Shown here piece after piece: positions 36,901 through 44,595 of a stretch of DNA of 55,329 nucleotides. The position numbers and the translations under genes are program-made. Location of the stretch: positions 1 to 55,329 of the forward strand of contig JACPFM010000037.1 of the NCBI GenBank assembly GCA_016182965.1, given 5' to 3'. The notes under the pieces were generated by a model that saw only the letters and a program-made list of their open reading frames with translations, was not told the DNA's origin and searched no databases. This stretch comes from Deltaproteobacteria bacterium (GTDB taxonomy: Bacteria; Myxococcota_A; Polyangia; Polyangiales; JADJMO01). Position 1 is the first letter of the stretch. Each line of letters opens with the position of its first letter.

Positions 36901-39900
36901 CGGCCGCTCGTGCTCTTCGGATGCCGAATGCGGCAGTGGTAAGTGTGGCACTGGCATCGACGCGCCGTCGGGCGTCTGCTGCGCAGCCGCGTCGTGCTCC
37001 GGCGTCGCCGGCGCGAAGGTTACCGTGGTTGGGCACGCTGCGTTCGGCAAGACGATAACCCGCGCTGATGGCTCCTACGACCTAGCTGTCAATGGCGGTG
37101 GGCGACTGACGGTGCGCATCGAGCGGGCCGGGACCGTGCCCGTTCAACGGACGGTCGACGTGCCGTGGAACGGCTACGTCCTCGTCCCTGAGGTTGTGCT
37201 CACACCGCTCGATGCAAAGGTGACCAGGGTGCCGCTTGGCAGCTCAAAATGGGAGTTGGTCGAGAGCAGCATCAGTACAGACAGTGACGGCGTTCGCCAC
37301 GTGATGCTGGCGTTCCCGCCCGGCTCGAGCGCGGCGATCGACGACGAACCAAGCCTGCCAACCGCGCTGAACGTACGTGCGACGGAGCTCACCGTGGGCG
37401 GCAGCGGCTTGGCGGCGATGCCAGGGGAGCTTCCGCCCAACGTCGCCTATACGTACGCCGTGTCGATCCGGGCGGATGAGGCCGGTTCGCGCCGGGTCAG
37501 CCTAAGCGCCCCGGTCGTTCTCTACGTCGATAATTTCCTGAAGAACCCTGACGGCACGCGGGTGCTGGCGGCTGGGAAGCCAACGCCGATCGGCTACTAC
37601 GATCCGACCAAGGCGCTGTGGGTTCCTGAGGATTCCGGCGTCGTCATTGACATCATTGGCCGGGAGGCCGACGGCAACGCGAAGGTCGACGTCACCGGTG
37701 ACGGTGTCCCCGACACAGGTTCGCCGCTCACGGCTCTCGGTATCACGAGTTCCGAGCTTGCGACGCTAGGTGCGCGCTATCCGTCCGCCAGCTCGTTCGC
37801 GCCCGTGTCGCTGATGCGTCAGCGCATCACTCACTTCAGCGACTATGACATCAACCTGGGCTTCGAGCCAGAGTCAGGAGCCGCTGCAGCGAAGATCGCT
37901 CTGCGTGCAGGCGATGTCGACAACCCGTGCCGACAGAACGGCTCGATTATCGAATGCGAGAACCAAGTTCTCGGGGAGCGGCTGCCCATTGCTGGCACCG
38001 AGCTAACACTGGAGTATTGGAGTAGCCGCGCCGAAGGCCGGAGCTCGAACCGTGTGGCAACCGTCGACTTGAGCGATCCGAAGCCAGCAAATCTGCGCCG
38101 CATCATCGTTCAGTGGTCGATCGGCGGAAGAGTCTGGCACGACGTCCTGCCCGCCTCCGCAACGAAGGCAACGTTCACGGCGTGGGACGGCCTGGACGTG
38201 TACGGCCGCAAGCTGACGGGACGGCAGAAACTCACGATCGGGGTCGGCTACGTGTTCGGCATCACGTATCGACTGACCGGGCGGTTCGGCTACAGCGGCG
38301 GGACGACGCTCATTACGAGCGTTCGCTCGGGAGGTCGCCCGAGCCCCGGCAAGGCGACCATGGCGGTTGGGCCATCGCTTGGGCTTCCCGCCGAGTACTC
38401 CGACGAAGTCACCCTATGGACGAAGGAGACGACCTCGCTCGGCTCCGCGGGAGTCGCTGGGGAGGAGCTCGGTGGCTGGAACATCGGGGCGCTCCACACG
38501 TACGACCCGTACTCACGCATCCTGTTCAAGGGCTCTGGTGAGCGAGTTTCGGTCGATAGCGTCAATGACCTGTGGTGGTCGCATTTCGCTGGCAGATGGC
38601 CGGGGAGCGAGGCCGACGGCGCGCCCGCACTCGAGGCCAGCACCGGGAGCCAAATTGGAGGCGTCGCCGTGGCTCGCGACGGCTCTGTGTACTTTGTCGC
38701 ACAGGGATACTGGGCAGGCTTGAACGGCCGGATAGGCAAGATCGCTCGGCAGCCCGGGGGCACCTGGACGAGTTCTACGGTCGGGACGTTTGGTTTCGCC
38801 AGCTTGCCGCCACGTTCGCTGCGAATCGGACCCGACGACCAACTCTACTTCATTGCTGACAACAAGGTGCAGCGCCTCTCCACGACAGGCGGTTCGCCGC
38901 AAGTTGTCGCCGGTGGCGGTGGCGGAGGCGACGGTACCGAAGCCCGTATCGCCCTCCTGGAGCGGCCGACGGATATCGCGTTCGGAGCCGACGGCAGCCT
39001 GCTCATCCTCGACTTCCCGCCGCACCCAAACCATAGCTTCGTGGTGCGGCGCGTCCCGCCTGCACGGGTCGGGAAGGACTTCGGCGACATGGTGATCGAG
39101 ACCTTCGCGAAGCTGCCCGAAGGGGACTCACCAAGTTCGCTGGCAGTTGGCGCTGACGGTCAGGTGTACGTTGCCGGTTTCAAGGTGTTCCGGATACCGC
39201 CGACCGGCGGTGGGCAAATCAAGTGCTACGAGAAGAGTTGCGACATCGCGAGCGAGGTGTGCTGCGACGGAGCAGACCCAGTGACCGGAGACCTGGGGAT
39301 GTGCCGCAGCAAGGACGCTGCATGCGGCGGTGGGTGGACCACGGGCCACTCGCGCGCCCTGGAAACGATTGCTGGAACGGGAAGCTGGGGCATCACGGGC
39401 GACGGAGGACCGGCCAGTTCGGCAGCAGTGAGCGCTCAGGCGCTCGCCATCGCTCCCGACGGTAGCCTTGTGCTCAAGGAGTCCTATCCGTATCGAAATC
39501 GGCTTAGCGTTATTGATCAGGGTGGGATTATTCGGCCGATCGGGCTGACGCGTTGGGGTGATCAGTACAACCGAGAGGGCCCTGCGTGGGATGCCTCTTT
39601 TTCGGGCGCGGGAAACTTTGCCGTGGGCCCGGGCGGTGACTTGTTCGTCGTGAACTTTGGTCCCGCGATATGGCGCATGGCGCCGCGCTCGCGTCCCGCG
39701 AGCGTGACCGGGTTCACCGTCATCGACCCGAACGGAGCGTTTGCGCACGAATTTGACGCGAGCGGCCGCCACACGAAGGCTATCGACGTCGCGACCAACA
39801 AGCCAGTGTGGACGTTCGCGCGAGACAGCAAGAACCGCGTGAACAAGATCACGGACGCGCACGGTCGAGACACCTTGATCTTCCGGGCAGGCGATTCGCC

Positions 39901-42900
39901 AGATGGGACGACGACGGTTCCGCCGAAGCGCGTCCTAATCGTGGCTCCGGCCCCCTATCGTCAGACGACCGAACTCGTGTTGAATGACGACGGTACGCTG
40001 AATTCGATCGCGAACCCGCAATCGGAAGTCTGGTCGGTCACGTGGAAGCCGCCTCAAACGCAAGGGCTTCTCAAGACGCTGACTGATCCCCGCTTCAACG
40101 TCCATACGTTCGAGTGGAATGGCGATGGGCGGCTGCAGAAGGATTCGCAACCTGCAGGCCTAGGGCACGTGAGCCTAACCCAGGTAAGCGACGCTCCGAC
40201 GGCGAGGCAGGTTGAAGTCGAGAACGCACTCGGGTTGAAGACAAGCTACAGGGTCGAACGAGACGTCTCGCCAACGGTGCACGAACGGCGCGTCGTCACG
40301 CTGCCGGACGCGACGCAGGTGGAGACGACCAGCGCCGTCGAGACCGATCTCTCGCGCGTCACGACCAGCGTATGGCCGGACGGTCGAGCCGTGAAGATCA
40401 CGGGCAAGCCCGACCCCATCCTCGGCCGTGCGTCCCCGCTGGCGGACCAAACCACGACAATCCCGCTCGGCACAGGTGCGCTTGCGCGGACGGTGAAGCA
40501 GTCGGCAACCGTGCCAGAGCCCGCGCCCGGTGTCGCTCCGACTTATGCGTCGATGATCGAGCGCACGGACGAGATCGTGGTCAGTGGAACGGGCGGAGCG
40601 GTCCCGACCGTCGCCAGCAAGTGGTCGCGCAAGTTCACGCGCAACACGGACGGGAGGTTCACCATTGATCTGACGAGTCCGGAGGGCCGCAGGCTGACTG
40701 TCGGGCTCGACGCGCTAGGTCGGGTCGAACGACTCCGGTTCCCCACGGACACCAGCCTCAACGAGACGTCGTATACATACGACCTCGGCCGGATCGCGTC
40801 GGTGAGCCACGGCACGCGGACGACGCGGTGGACCTATCGGACGGACGACGGGTTCGTCGACACGATCGTAAACGCGCTCGGGTACACGACGAAGTTCGAT
40901 GAATTCGACCTGGTCGGACGGGTGAAACGTGTGACCCTGCCAGCGCCGGCCGGCACCGCGTCGCAGGTGTCGCTGGAGTACGACGGGAGCGGCAACGTCT
41001 GGAAGCTGAAGCCGCCCGGGCGGCTCGACCACGTCTTCGTCAACGACGCGATGAACCGGCCGCAGAGCTACACGGCACCCACCGTGCCGAGCCTGACCGA
41101 TTTCGAGACGAAGTGGACGTTCGCGCTCGATGGTTCACTGAAGACTGTCAAGGAGCCTGGCGATTCGCCGACCGCGCCGGGCATTCAATTCGAGAACGAC
41201 ACGCTGGGTCGGCTCTGGAAGGTCAAGGAAGCTGGAATCGAGACGACATACAACTACGAGACCGGGCCCGCCAAGCGGCTCGAGAGCCTCGACCGTACGG
41301 GAAGCCCGAGCATCAAGTTCCTCTTCGACAACGCCCGACCGAAAGGGCTGGAGTGGAAGTCAGGCACGACCGTGCTGGGTTCGATCGAGGTAGAGCACGA
41401 CAATCACTTCCGGGTGTGGAAGGAGACCATCAACGCGAGCGGCCTCTCACGCGCGGTGGAGTTTGGGTACGACCGCGACAATCTACTCGTCAACGCTGGC
41501 GCCACGCTCTCTGCTCCGACGCTCACGGTCTCGCGTCATGTCGGCTCGGGCCAGCTGTTGGGAATCACCGTCACGAACGGCGCCGCGACGGTGTCGCACA
41601 ACCGGACGTACAACTCGTACGGCGAGACGAAGACGTCGACGACGACACGCGCTGGCACGACACTCCTGTCGTTCGACTACGAGCCGACGGACTCGGCAGT
41701 CAGCTACCCGCGTGACGCGGTGGGCCGGATGGTTCGCCTCACCGAGACGGAGAGCGTCGGCGGCTCGGCGGTGACGCGGAAGTACCGATACGGATACGAC
41801 GAGGCCGGCCGCCTGACCGACGTCTACCGCGAGGGCAGTCTGGTCGAGCACTACGAATACGGGGCGAACGGCACCCGAGCGTCCGTCACGAAGGGAGCCA
41901 CGACGAAGTCGGCGACCTACGACGGCCAGGATCGGCTGCTGACCTTCGGCACGGCGACGTACTCGTGGACGGCCGCCGGCCGGCTGGCGAGTCGCGCCGA
42001 CGGTACCACCATGACGTACGCATACGATGGTGGCGGCGCCCTGCTGACCGTGATGGGCACGCCGGCGGGGACGATCCTGTACACGGTCGATCCGCTTGGC
42101 CGTCGCGTAGGCCGCACCGTGGGGACGGCCACGCGCCGGTGGTTCTACGACGGCGCGCTGCGCATTGTGGGCGAGCTCGACCCAGCTGGTACCACGCTCA
42201 CGCAGTATGTCTACGCGACGCGAGTAAACGTCCCTGAATACGCCCTGCGCGGCTCAGAGGTGTACCGCGTCATGACCGATCACGTCGGAAGCTTGCGGCA
42301 GGTGGTTCGGGTGTCGGACGGCGGGATCATGCAGCGGATGGAGTACGACGCCTTCGGCGTCGTCGAGACCGACTACATCGCGAGCGGGTGGGATCCGCTG
42401 CCGTTCGGCTTCGCGGGTGGCTTGTACGACCGCGACACGAAGCTGGTGCGGTTCGGGGCGCGGGACTACGACCCGGAGACGGGGCGGTGGACGGCGAAGG
42501 ATCCGATCGGGTTCGGGGGCGGGGACACGAACCTGTACGGGTACGTGGGGAACGACCCGGTGAACTGGACGGATCCGACCGGTCTTGATCCCTACGGCGG
42601 CGACGCAGTGTTCGAAAGCCGGCTCCTCGCCGACGGGTACATGTCCCCGGGCGACGCGAGCGCCATGAGCCAGGGCTACGGCGTTGGCGCAGCGTGGGGA
42701 ATGGCCGGGTACGCAGGCGCCGTTGTAATCGGTGAAACCCTCGTCACATCAATGACAATGCGCGCGATGGCGGCGGAGGCTGCCTCCAGCGCGCCGATTT
42801 GCGGAGCCGGCGCTGGTGCAGGAACGGCGCTGACCGACGTTAGCCGTTGGGGCCGTCCCGGGCTCCAGCCCGGCGACTGGGGCATGATGGGTCGGGCCTC

Positions 42901-43084
42901 GCCGTGGAATTACTTCTGGTCAGGCAAGTGGCAGCCCGGCCTCGGCAACCAATACGCCTCATATCGAAGCGGGGAGACGTTCTCCGTTCCGAAGGACGCG
43001 GTTAGGTGGCCTGCGGGATTTGGCATCGACGGATGGATCAAGGGAGTTCTGGGCCAACGCAAGTACGAACCATTTGAATTTTAG
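33905..43084 (+). CDS. Giant RHS/YD-repeat lipoprotein with subtilase-like N-terminus and C-terminal toxin tip
   Basis: 3059 residues. The signal ends in FAFSC (lipoprotein-like). Residues about 230-540 resemble a subtilase: a His in SSHAGWTTGLI and the nucleophile Ser471 in GTSAGTAMVSGMAALI; the usual Asp motif is replaced by VCVKENTRPD, so activity is doubtful. A Cys-rich part (about 680-845), a fibronectin-III-like domain (about 855-940), a carboxypeptidase-regulatory-like domain (about 1030-1100) and NHL-like repeats (about 1580-1930) follow. YD/RHS repeats fill about 1930-2800. The RHS core ([16 protein letters not shown], then WTDPTGL) ends near 2895, and the last about 165 residues are a variable tip. 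This is the plan of a polymorphic toxin shell carrying a cargo. The tip ends in GVLGQRKYEPFEF; its activity is unknown. Confidence 0.92.
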   Translation: MRLTAITTWALAAVVTAFAFSCGPDARDGAAVDEATASASQALSADSGAGSDVGTGGDAGVFSAERFRAAAACPTCAVLHSARLNLPETKVKAASAKLRAPDGTFRGVTIDDGDHVHDERVLLAAERSAASAKYGKLRPELFQWVAKASASDRAWVWIRVRVALDMARREDVAKPWPAEARAKVASTVAAATGPVEAWIKKNAPEVRFGDGGGPILRAELTAAQVQALASLPQVAELGTDQYPGSRAGEPWGSSSQWGATLRLAQAHALGLGSGATVCVKENTRPDALTASRLQIDLWANPTGATSSHAGWTTGLIRNTDPSPYTSVAPLARILMGNWSTDASSSIDVFCSNNGAPTMSYSHSMSGASAGPLGGTDMQHDWLAKTPPWSLVVAASGDIDWWTGDAYVGNRGFNGLVVGGVMDMNTADRSDDLFDESSAWLNPTTAHNDYELPHVAAPTSATAVGVSSAGTSAGTAMVSGMAALIDGLAGDLVGWPEGKRAVVLATATGRADQGLFTRLDWLDDKIGAGVVDAYQAADLAAMSNSVSSAGNVSATNGRFGSSLWFASDVTNGYVNHTWKVPVTQNGRLRVALAWDASANCSGTGGTCQGDVIDADLDLHIYRTTAAGYEISGTEVCSSATYDSTWEACDISVAAGETYLIAIGMWSSNALSTYYGLAWYQYRQPSGELCASPTDCATGICTAGRCGCTSDTQCADRFCSGSGQCTTRQSFGSPCTRAAECNTGFCADGVCCNDACAGTCNSCLGTYTGSVDGVCGPTRDDVDPRSQCALAACVGGVRTEAWVCNGSGGCRSDGTTSCGGFACGTTSTCATTCSADAACMPGFWCTGVPAGCNAVWPAPSLTWEQDSTTSAKLSWSAAHAATTSYRIYKDDVQVGTTSGTTRTWVAGGLTADVQYSFRVEAENGAGSVSTTGPRTFVSTAAVPTLTPPPTSAFDPTIATDTFAAAKFLYAEPGAVQTDVVSDQITAERVAILRGVVRSGALGRSCSSDAECGSGKCGTGIDAPSGVCCAAASCSGVAGAKVTVVGHAAFGKTITRADGSYDLAVNGGGRLTVRIERAGTVPVQRTVDVPWNGYVLVPEVVLTPLDAKVTRVPLGSSKWELVESSISTDSDGVRHVMLAFPPGSSAAIDDEPSLPTALNVRATELTVGGSGLAAMPGELPPNVAYTYAVSIRADEAGSRRVSLSAPVVLYVDNFLKNPDGTRVLAAGKPTPIGYYDPTKALWVPEDSGVVIDIIGREADGNAKVDVTGDGVPDTGSPLTALGITSSELATLGARYPSASSFAPVSLMRQRITHFSDYDINLGFEPESGAAAAKIALRAGDVDNPCRQNGSIIECENQVLGERLPIAGTELTLEYWSSRAEGRSSNRVATVDLSDPKPANLRRIIVQWSIGGRVWHDVLPASATKATFTAWDGLDVYGRKLTGRQKLTIGVGYVFGITYRLTGRFGYSGGTTLITSVRSGGRPSPGKATMAVGPSLGLPAEYSDEVTLWTKETTSLGSAGVAGEELGGWNIGALHTYDPYSRILFKGSGERVSVDSVNDLWWSHFAGRWPGSEADGAPALEASTGSQIGGVAVARDGSVYFVAQGYWAGLNGRIGKIARQPGGTWTSSTVGTFGFASLPPRSLRIGPDDQLYFIADNKVQRLSTTGGSPQVVAGGGGGGDGTEARIALLERPTDIAFGADGSLLILDFPPHPNHSFVVRRVPPARVGKDFGDMVIETFAKLPEGDSPSSLAVGADGQVYVAGFKVFRIPPTGGGQIKCYEKSCDIASEVCCDGADPVTGDLGMCRSKDAACGGGWTTGHSRALETIAGTGSWGITGDGGPASSAAVSAQALAIAPDGSLVLKESYPYRNRLSVIDQGGIIRPIGLTRWGDQYNREGPAWDASFSGAGNFAVGPGGDLFVVNFGPAIWRMAPRSRPASVTGFTVIDPNGAFAHEFDASGRHTKAIDVATNKPVWTFARDSKNRVNKITDAHGRDTLIFRAGDSPDGTTTVPPKRVLIVAPAPYRQTTELVLNDDGTLNSIANPQSEVWSVTWKPPQTQGLLKTLTDPRFNVHTFEWNGDGRLQKDSQPAGLGHVSLTQVSDAPTARQVEVENALGLKTSYRVERDVSPTVHERRVVTLPDATQVETTSAVETDLSRVTTSVWPDGRAVKITGKPDPILGRASPLADQTTTIPLGTGALARTVKQSATVPEPAPGVAPTYASMIERTDEIVVSGTGGAVPTVASKWSRKFTRNTDGRFTIDLTSPEGRRLTVGLDALGRVERLRFPTDTSLNETSYTYDLGRIASVSHGTRTTRWTYRTDDGFVDTIVNALGYTTKFDEFDLVGRVKRVTLPAPAGTASQVSLEYDGSGNVWKLKPPGRLDHVFVNDAMNRPQSYTAPTVPSLTDFETKWTFALDGSLKTVKEPGDSPTAPGIQFENDTLGRLWKVKEAGIETTYNYETGPAKRLESLDRTGSPSIKFLFDNARPKGLEWKSGTTVLGSIEVEHDNHFRVWKETINASGLSRAVEFGYDRDNLLVNAGATLSAPTLTVSRHVGSGQLLGITVTNGAATVSHNRTYNSYGETKTSTTTRAGTTLLSFDYEPTDSAVSYPRDAVGRMVRLTETESVGGSAVTRKYRYGYDEAGRLTDVYREGSLVEHYEYGANGTRASVTKGATTKSATYDGQDRLLTFGTATYSWTAAGRLASRADGTTMTYAYDGGGALLTVMGTPAGTILYTVDPLGRRVGRTVGTATRRWFYDGALRIVGELDPAGTTLTQYVYATRVNVPEYALRGSEVYRVMTDHVGSLRQVVRVSDGGIMQRMEYDAFGVVETDYIASGWDPLPFGFAGGLYDRDTKLVRFGARDYDPETGRWTAKDPIGFGGGDTNLYGYVGNDPVNWTDPTGLDPYGGDAVFESRLLADGYMSPGDASAMSQGYGVGAAWGMAGYAGAVVIGETLVTSMTMRAMAAEAASSAPICGAGAGAGTALTDVSRWGRPGLQPGDWGMMGRASPWNYFWSGKWQPGLGNQYASYRSGETFSVPKDAVRWPAGFGIDGWIKGVLGQRKYEPFEF
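42335..42523 (+). repeat. RHS core repeat, copy A
   Basis: This 189-bp piece of the RHS gene recurs at 52380-52568 in the same orientation with about a dozen single-base differences by eye, mostly silent. It encodes the segment from [14 protein letters not shown] to KDPIGFGGG just before the variable tip. Confidence 0.9.
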
Positions 43085-43184
43085 GCAAAGGAATGAGGTC
43101 GGTGTTTGAGGCCGTCGTTCTCGTCTGCAAGCGGGGTCTCGGTTCTTCACAAGTCCAATGTTGTAATGGCTGGCGAACGATCTC

Positions 43185-43475
43185 ATGAACTTGATGAAGA
43201 TGCTCCGGACCCTTGCGGCGCTGTTCTTCGGCGGGGTCGCCCTGTGGATAGTTGTCCTGAATTGGTATGCGCTGCTGATGCGCGTAATGACTCGTCGCGG
43301 TCCGTCGTGGATCCCGCTCGTGGGCGCCCTCTTTGCAGTGGCGGCCGTCTTCTCCGAAGCGTCTGGTGTGTGGCGGAGGTACTGGTGGATAGCCTTTCTA
43401 GCGGACGCAGGCTCTCTCCCGGGCCTGCTGGTGACACTGGCGTTTTGCCTGCGGAATCGTAGGTATGGCCCTTGA
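43185..43475 (+). CDS. Small membrane protein, probable immunity protein of the RHS tip
   Basis: 96 residues with three hydrophobic segments (LAALFFGGVALWIVVL, WIPLVGALFAVAAVF, WWIAFLADAGSLPGLLVTLAF). It starts 100 bases after the RHS stop (ATG 43185; 43197 also possible). A small gene directly behind a variable toxin tip is the standard place for an immunity gene, and a membrane protein of this shape could neutralise a toxin at the inner membrane. Assignment is by position. GC content is lower than in surrounding genes. Confidence 0.65.
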   Translation: MNLMKMLRTLAALFFGGVALWIVVLNWYALLMRVMTRRGPSWIPLVGALFAVAAVFSEASGVWRRYWWIAFLADAGSLPGLLVTLAFCLRNRRYGP

Positions 43476-43736
43476 GCGACCGAGCAGCGGACCGCCAGCG
43501 GCGTCTTCTTTGCCGGCGACGTGGAGCGTCTCCTCGAATCCCGAATCGGGTTCGTCACGCGGCTCCGGCGCCGGTCGTCGCTGGACGGCGAGCCGAACAC
43601 GGTGCGATAGGAGGCGCTCAACGGGCGCGGCGAGGTCGTGTCCGGGAGGCTCGTCCTGCACGGCGGGGTGCGTGATGATCGGGTCGTGGCGTGGGCGGAG
43701 GTGGTGGTGGAACGTGCCGGGACATGCTGGACGTGA
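43476..43736 (+). pseudogene. Degenerate ORF, copy 1 (recombinase-associated)
   Basis: The frame right after the membrane protein reads GVFFAGDVERLLESRIGFVTRLR, then RSSLDGEPNTVR, a TAG at 43608-43610, and continues EALNGRGEVVSGRLVLHGG and VVAWAEVVVE. The same protein, with Trp instead of the stop, is seen at 53.8-54.1 kb. So this copy carries a nonsense mutation (TGG to TAG) and lacks its N-terminus. No known family recognised. A serine recombinase gene follows 46 bases later. Confidence 0.65.
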
Positions 43737-43782
43737 CGTTCAGCGGCGGTTGATCCCAGCGCGACACAGCCGTAGTGGCGAC

Positions 43783-44430
43783 GTGCCCTCGACCCGCCGC
43801 GTCGCCCTCTACGCCCGCGTCTCGACCTCCGACCAGCGAGCGGACCTCCAGCTCCATGACCTTCGGCGTCTCGCCGAGCAGCGTGGGTGGAAGGTCGTCG
43901 GCGAGTACGTGGACCTCGGCGTCAGCGGCGCCAAGGACCGTCGCCCCGAGCTGGACCGGCTCGTCAAGGACGCCCACAAGGGCCGGTTCGACGTGCTGGC
44001 GATCTGGAAGCTCGACCGGCTCGCGAGATCGGTTCGGCACCTCATCATGCTCGGCGATGAGATGCGAGCCCTCGGGGTGGACCTCGTCTCGGTACAGGAC
44101 ACCCTCGACACCACGACGCCGAGCGGCAGGTTCACCTTCCACGTCCTCGGGGCCGTCGCGGAGCTGGAGAGGGAGTTGATCAGGGAGCGCACCGTCGCCG
44201 GTGTCGCGGCTGCCAAGAGGCGAGGTGTTCGTCTCGGTCGTCCGGGCTTCGCTCTCGATCCAGGGCGGGTCCGAGCACTCCGCGAGGAGGGCAGGTCGTT
44301 CCGGGCGATCGCGATCGAGATGGGCGTCTCGGTCGGCAAGGTCCACGAGACGCTGGCTGGTCGGAGGACCGTTCGCAAATCCCCCTCGAACGGCAGCTCC
44401 GCCGACGCCCGTTTCGCCGAGGGTTCTTGA
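43783..44430 (+). CDS. Small serine recombinase (resolvase/invertase family)
   Basis: 215 residues from GTG 43783. Catalytic domain: VALYARVSTSDQ with nucleophile Ser14, WKLDRLARSVRHL, and the long helix VAELERELIRERTVAG. The C-terminal HTH reads RALREEGRSFRAIAIEMGVSVGKVHE. It cuts and joins DNA at specific sites as a resolvase, invertase or small transposon recombinase. The open frame upstream is the degenerate ORF region. A second, related enzyme lies at 54291-54941 in reverse orientation. Confidence 0.93.
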   Translation: MPSTRRVALYARVSTSDQRADLQLHDLRRLAEQRGWKVVGEYVDLGVSGAKDRRPELDRLVKDAHKGRFDVLAIWKLDRLARSVRHLIMLGDEMRALGVDLVSVQDTLDTTTPSGRFTFHVLGAVAELERELIRERTVAGVAAAKRRGVRLGRPGFALDPGRVRALREEGRSFRAIAIEMGVSVGKVHETLAGRRTVRKSPSNGSSADARFAEGS

Positions 44431-44595
44431 AGGACACCCGGACAGGTCGGTGTTCGCCCCGAGGTTCGATTGGCGAACGTCGCCGCCGGAAACCCGAACA
44501 GCACCTCGACGCAGGTCCCGCCGAGTTGGCGTGGCCCACGTCGAAATATTTTCGCTGTTCCGGCCGGTCGTGATCGTGTCCGTGTCCGTGGTCGA

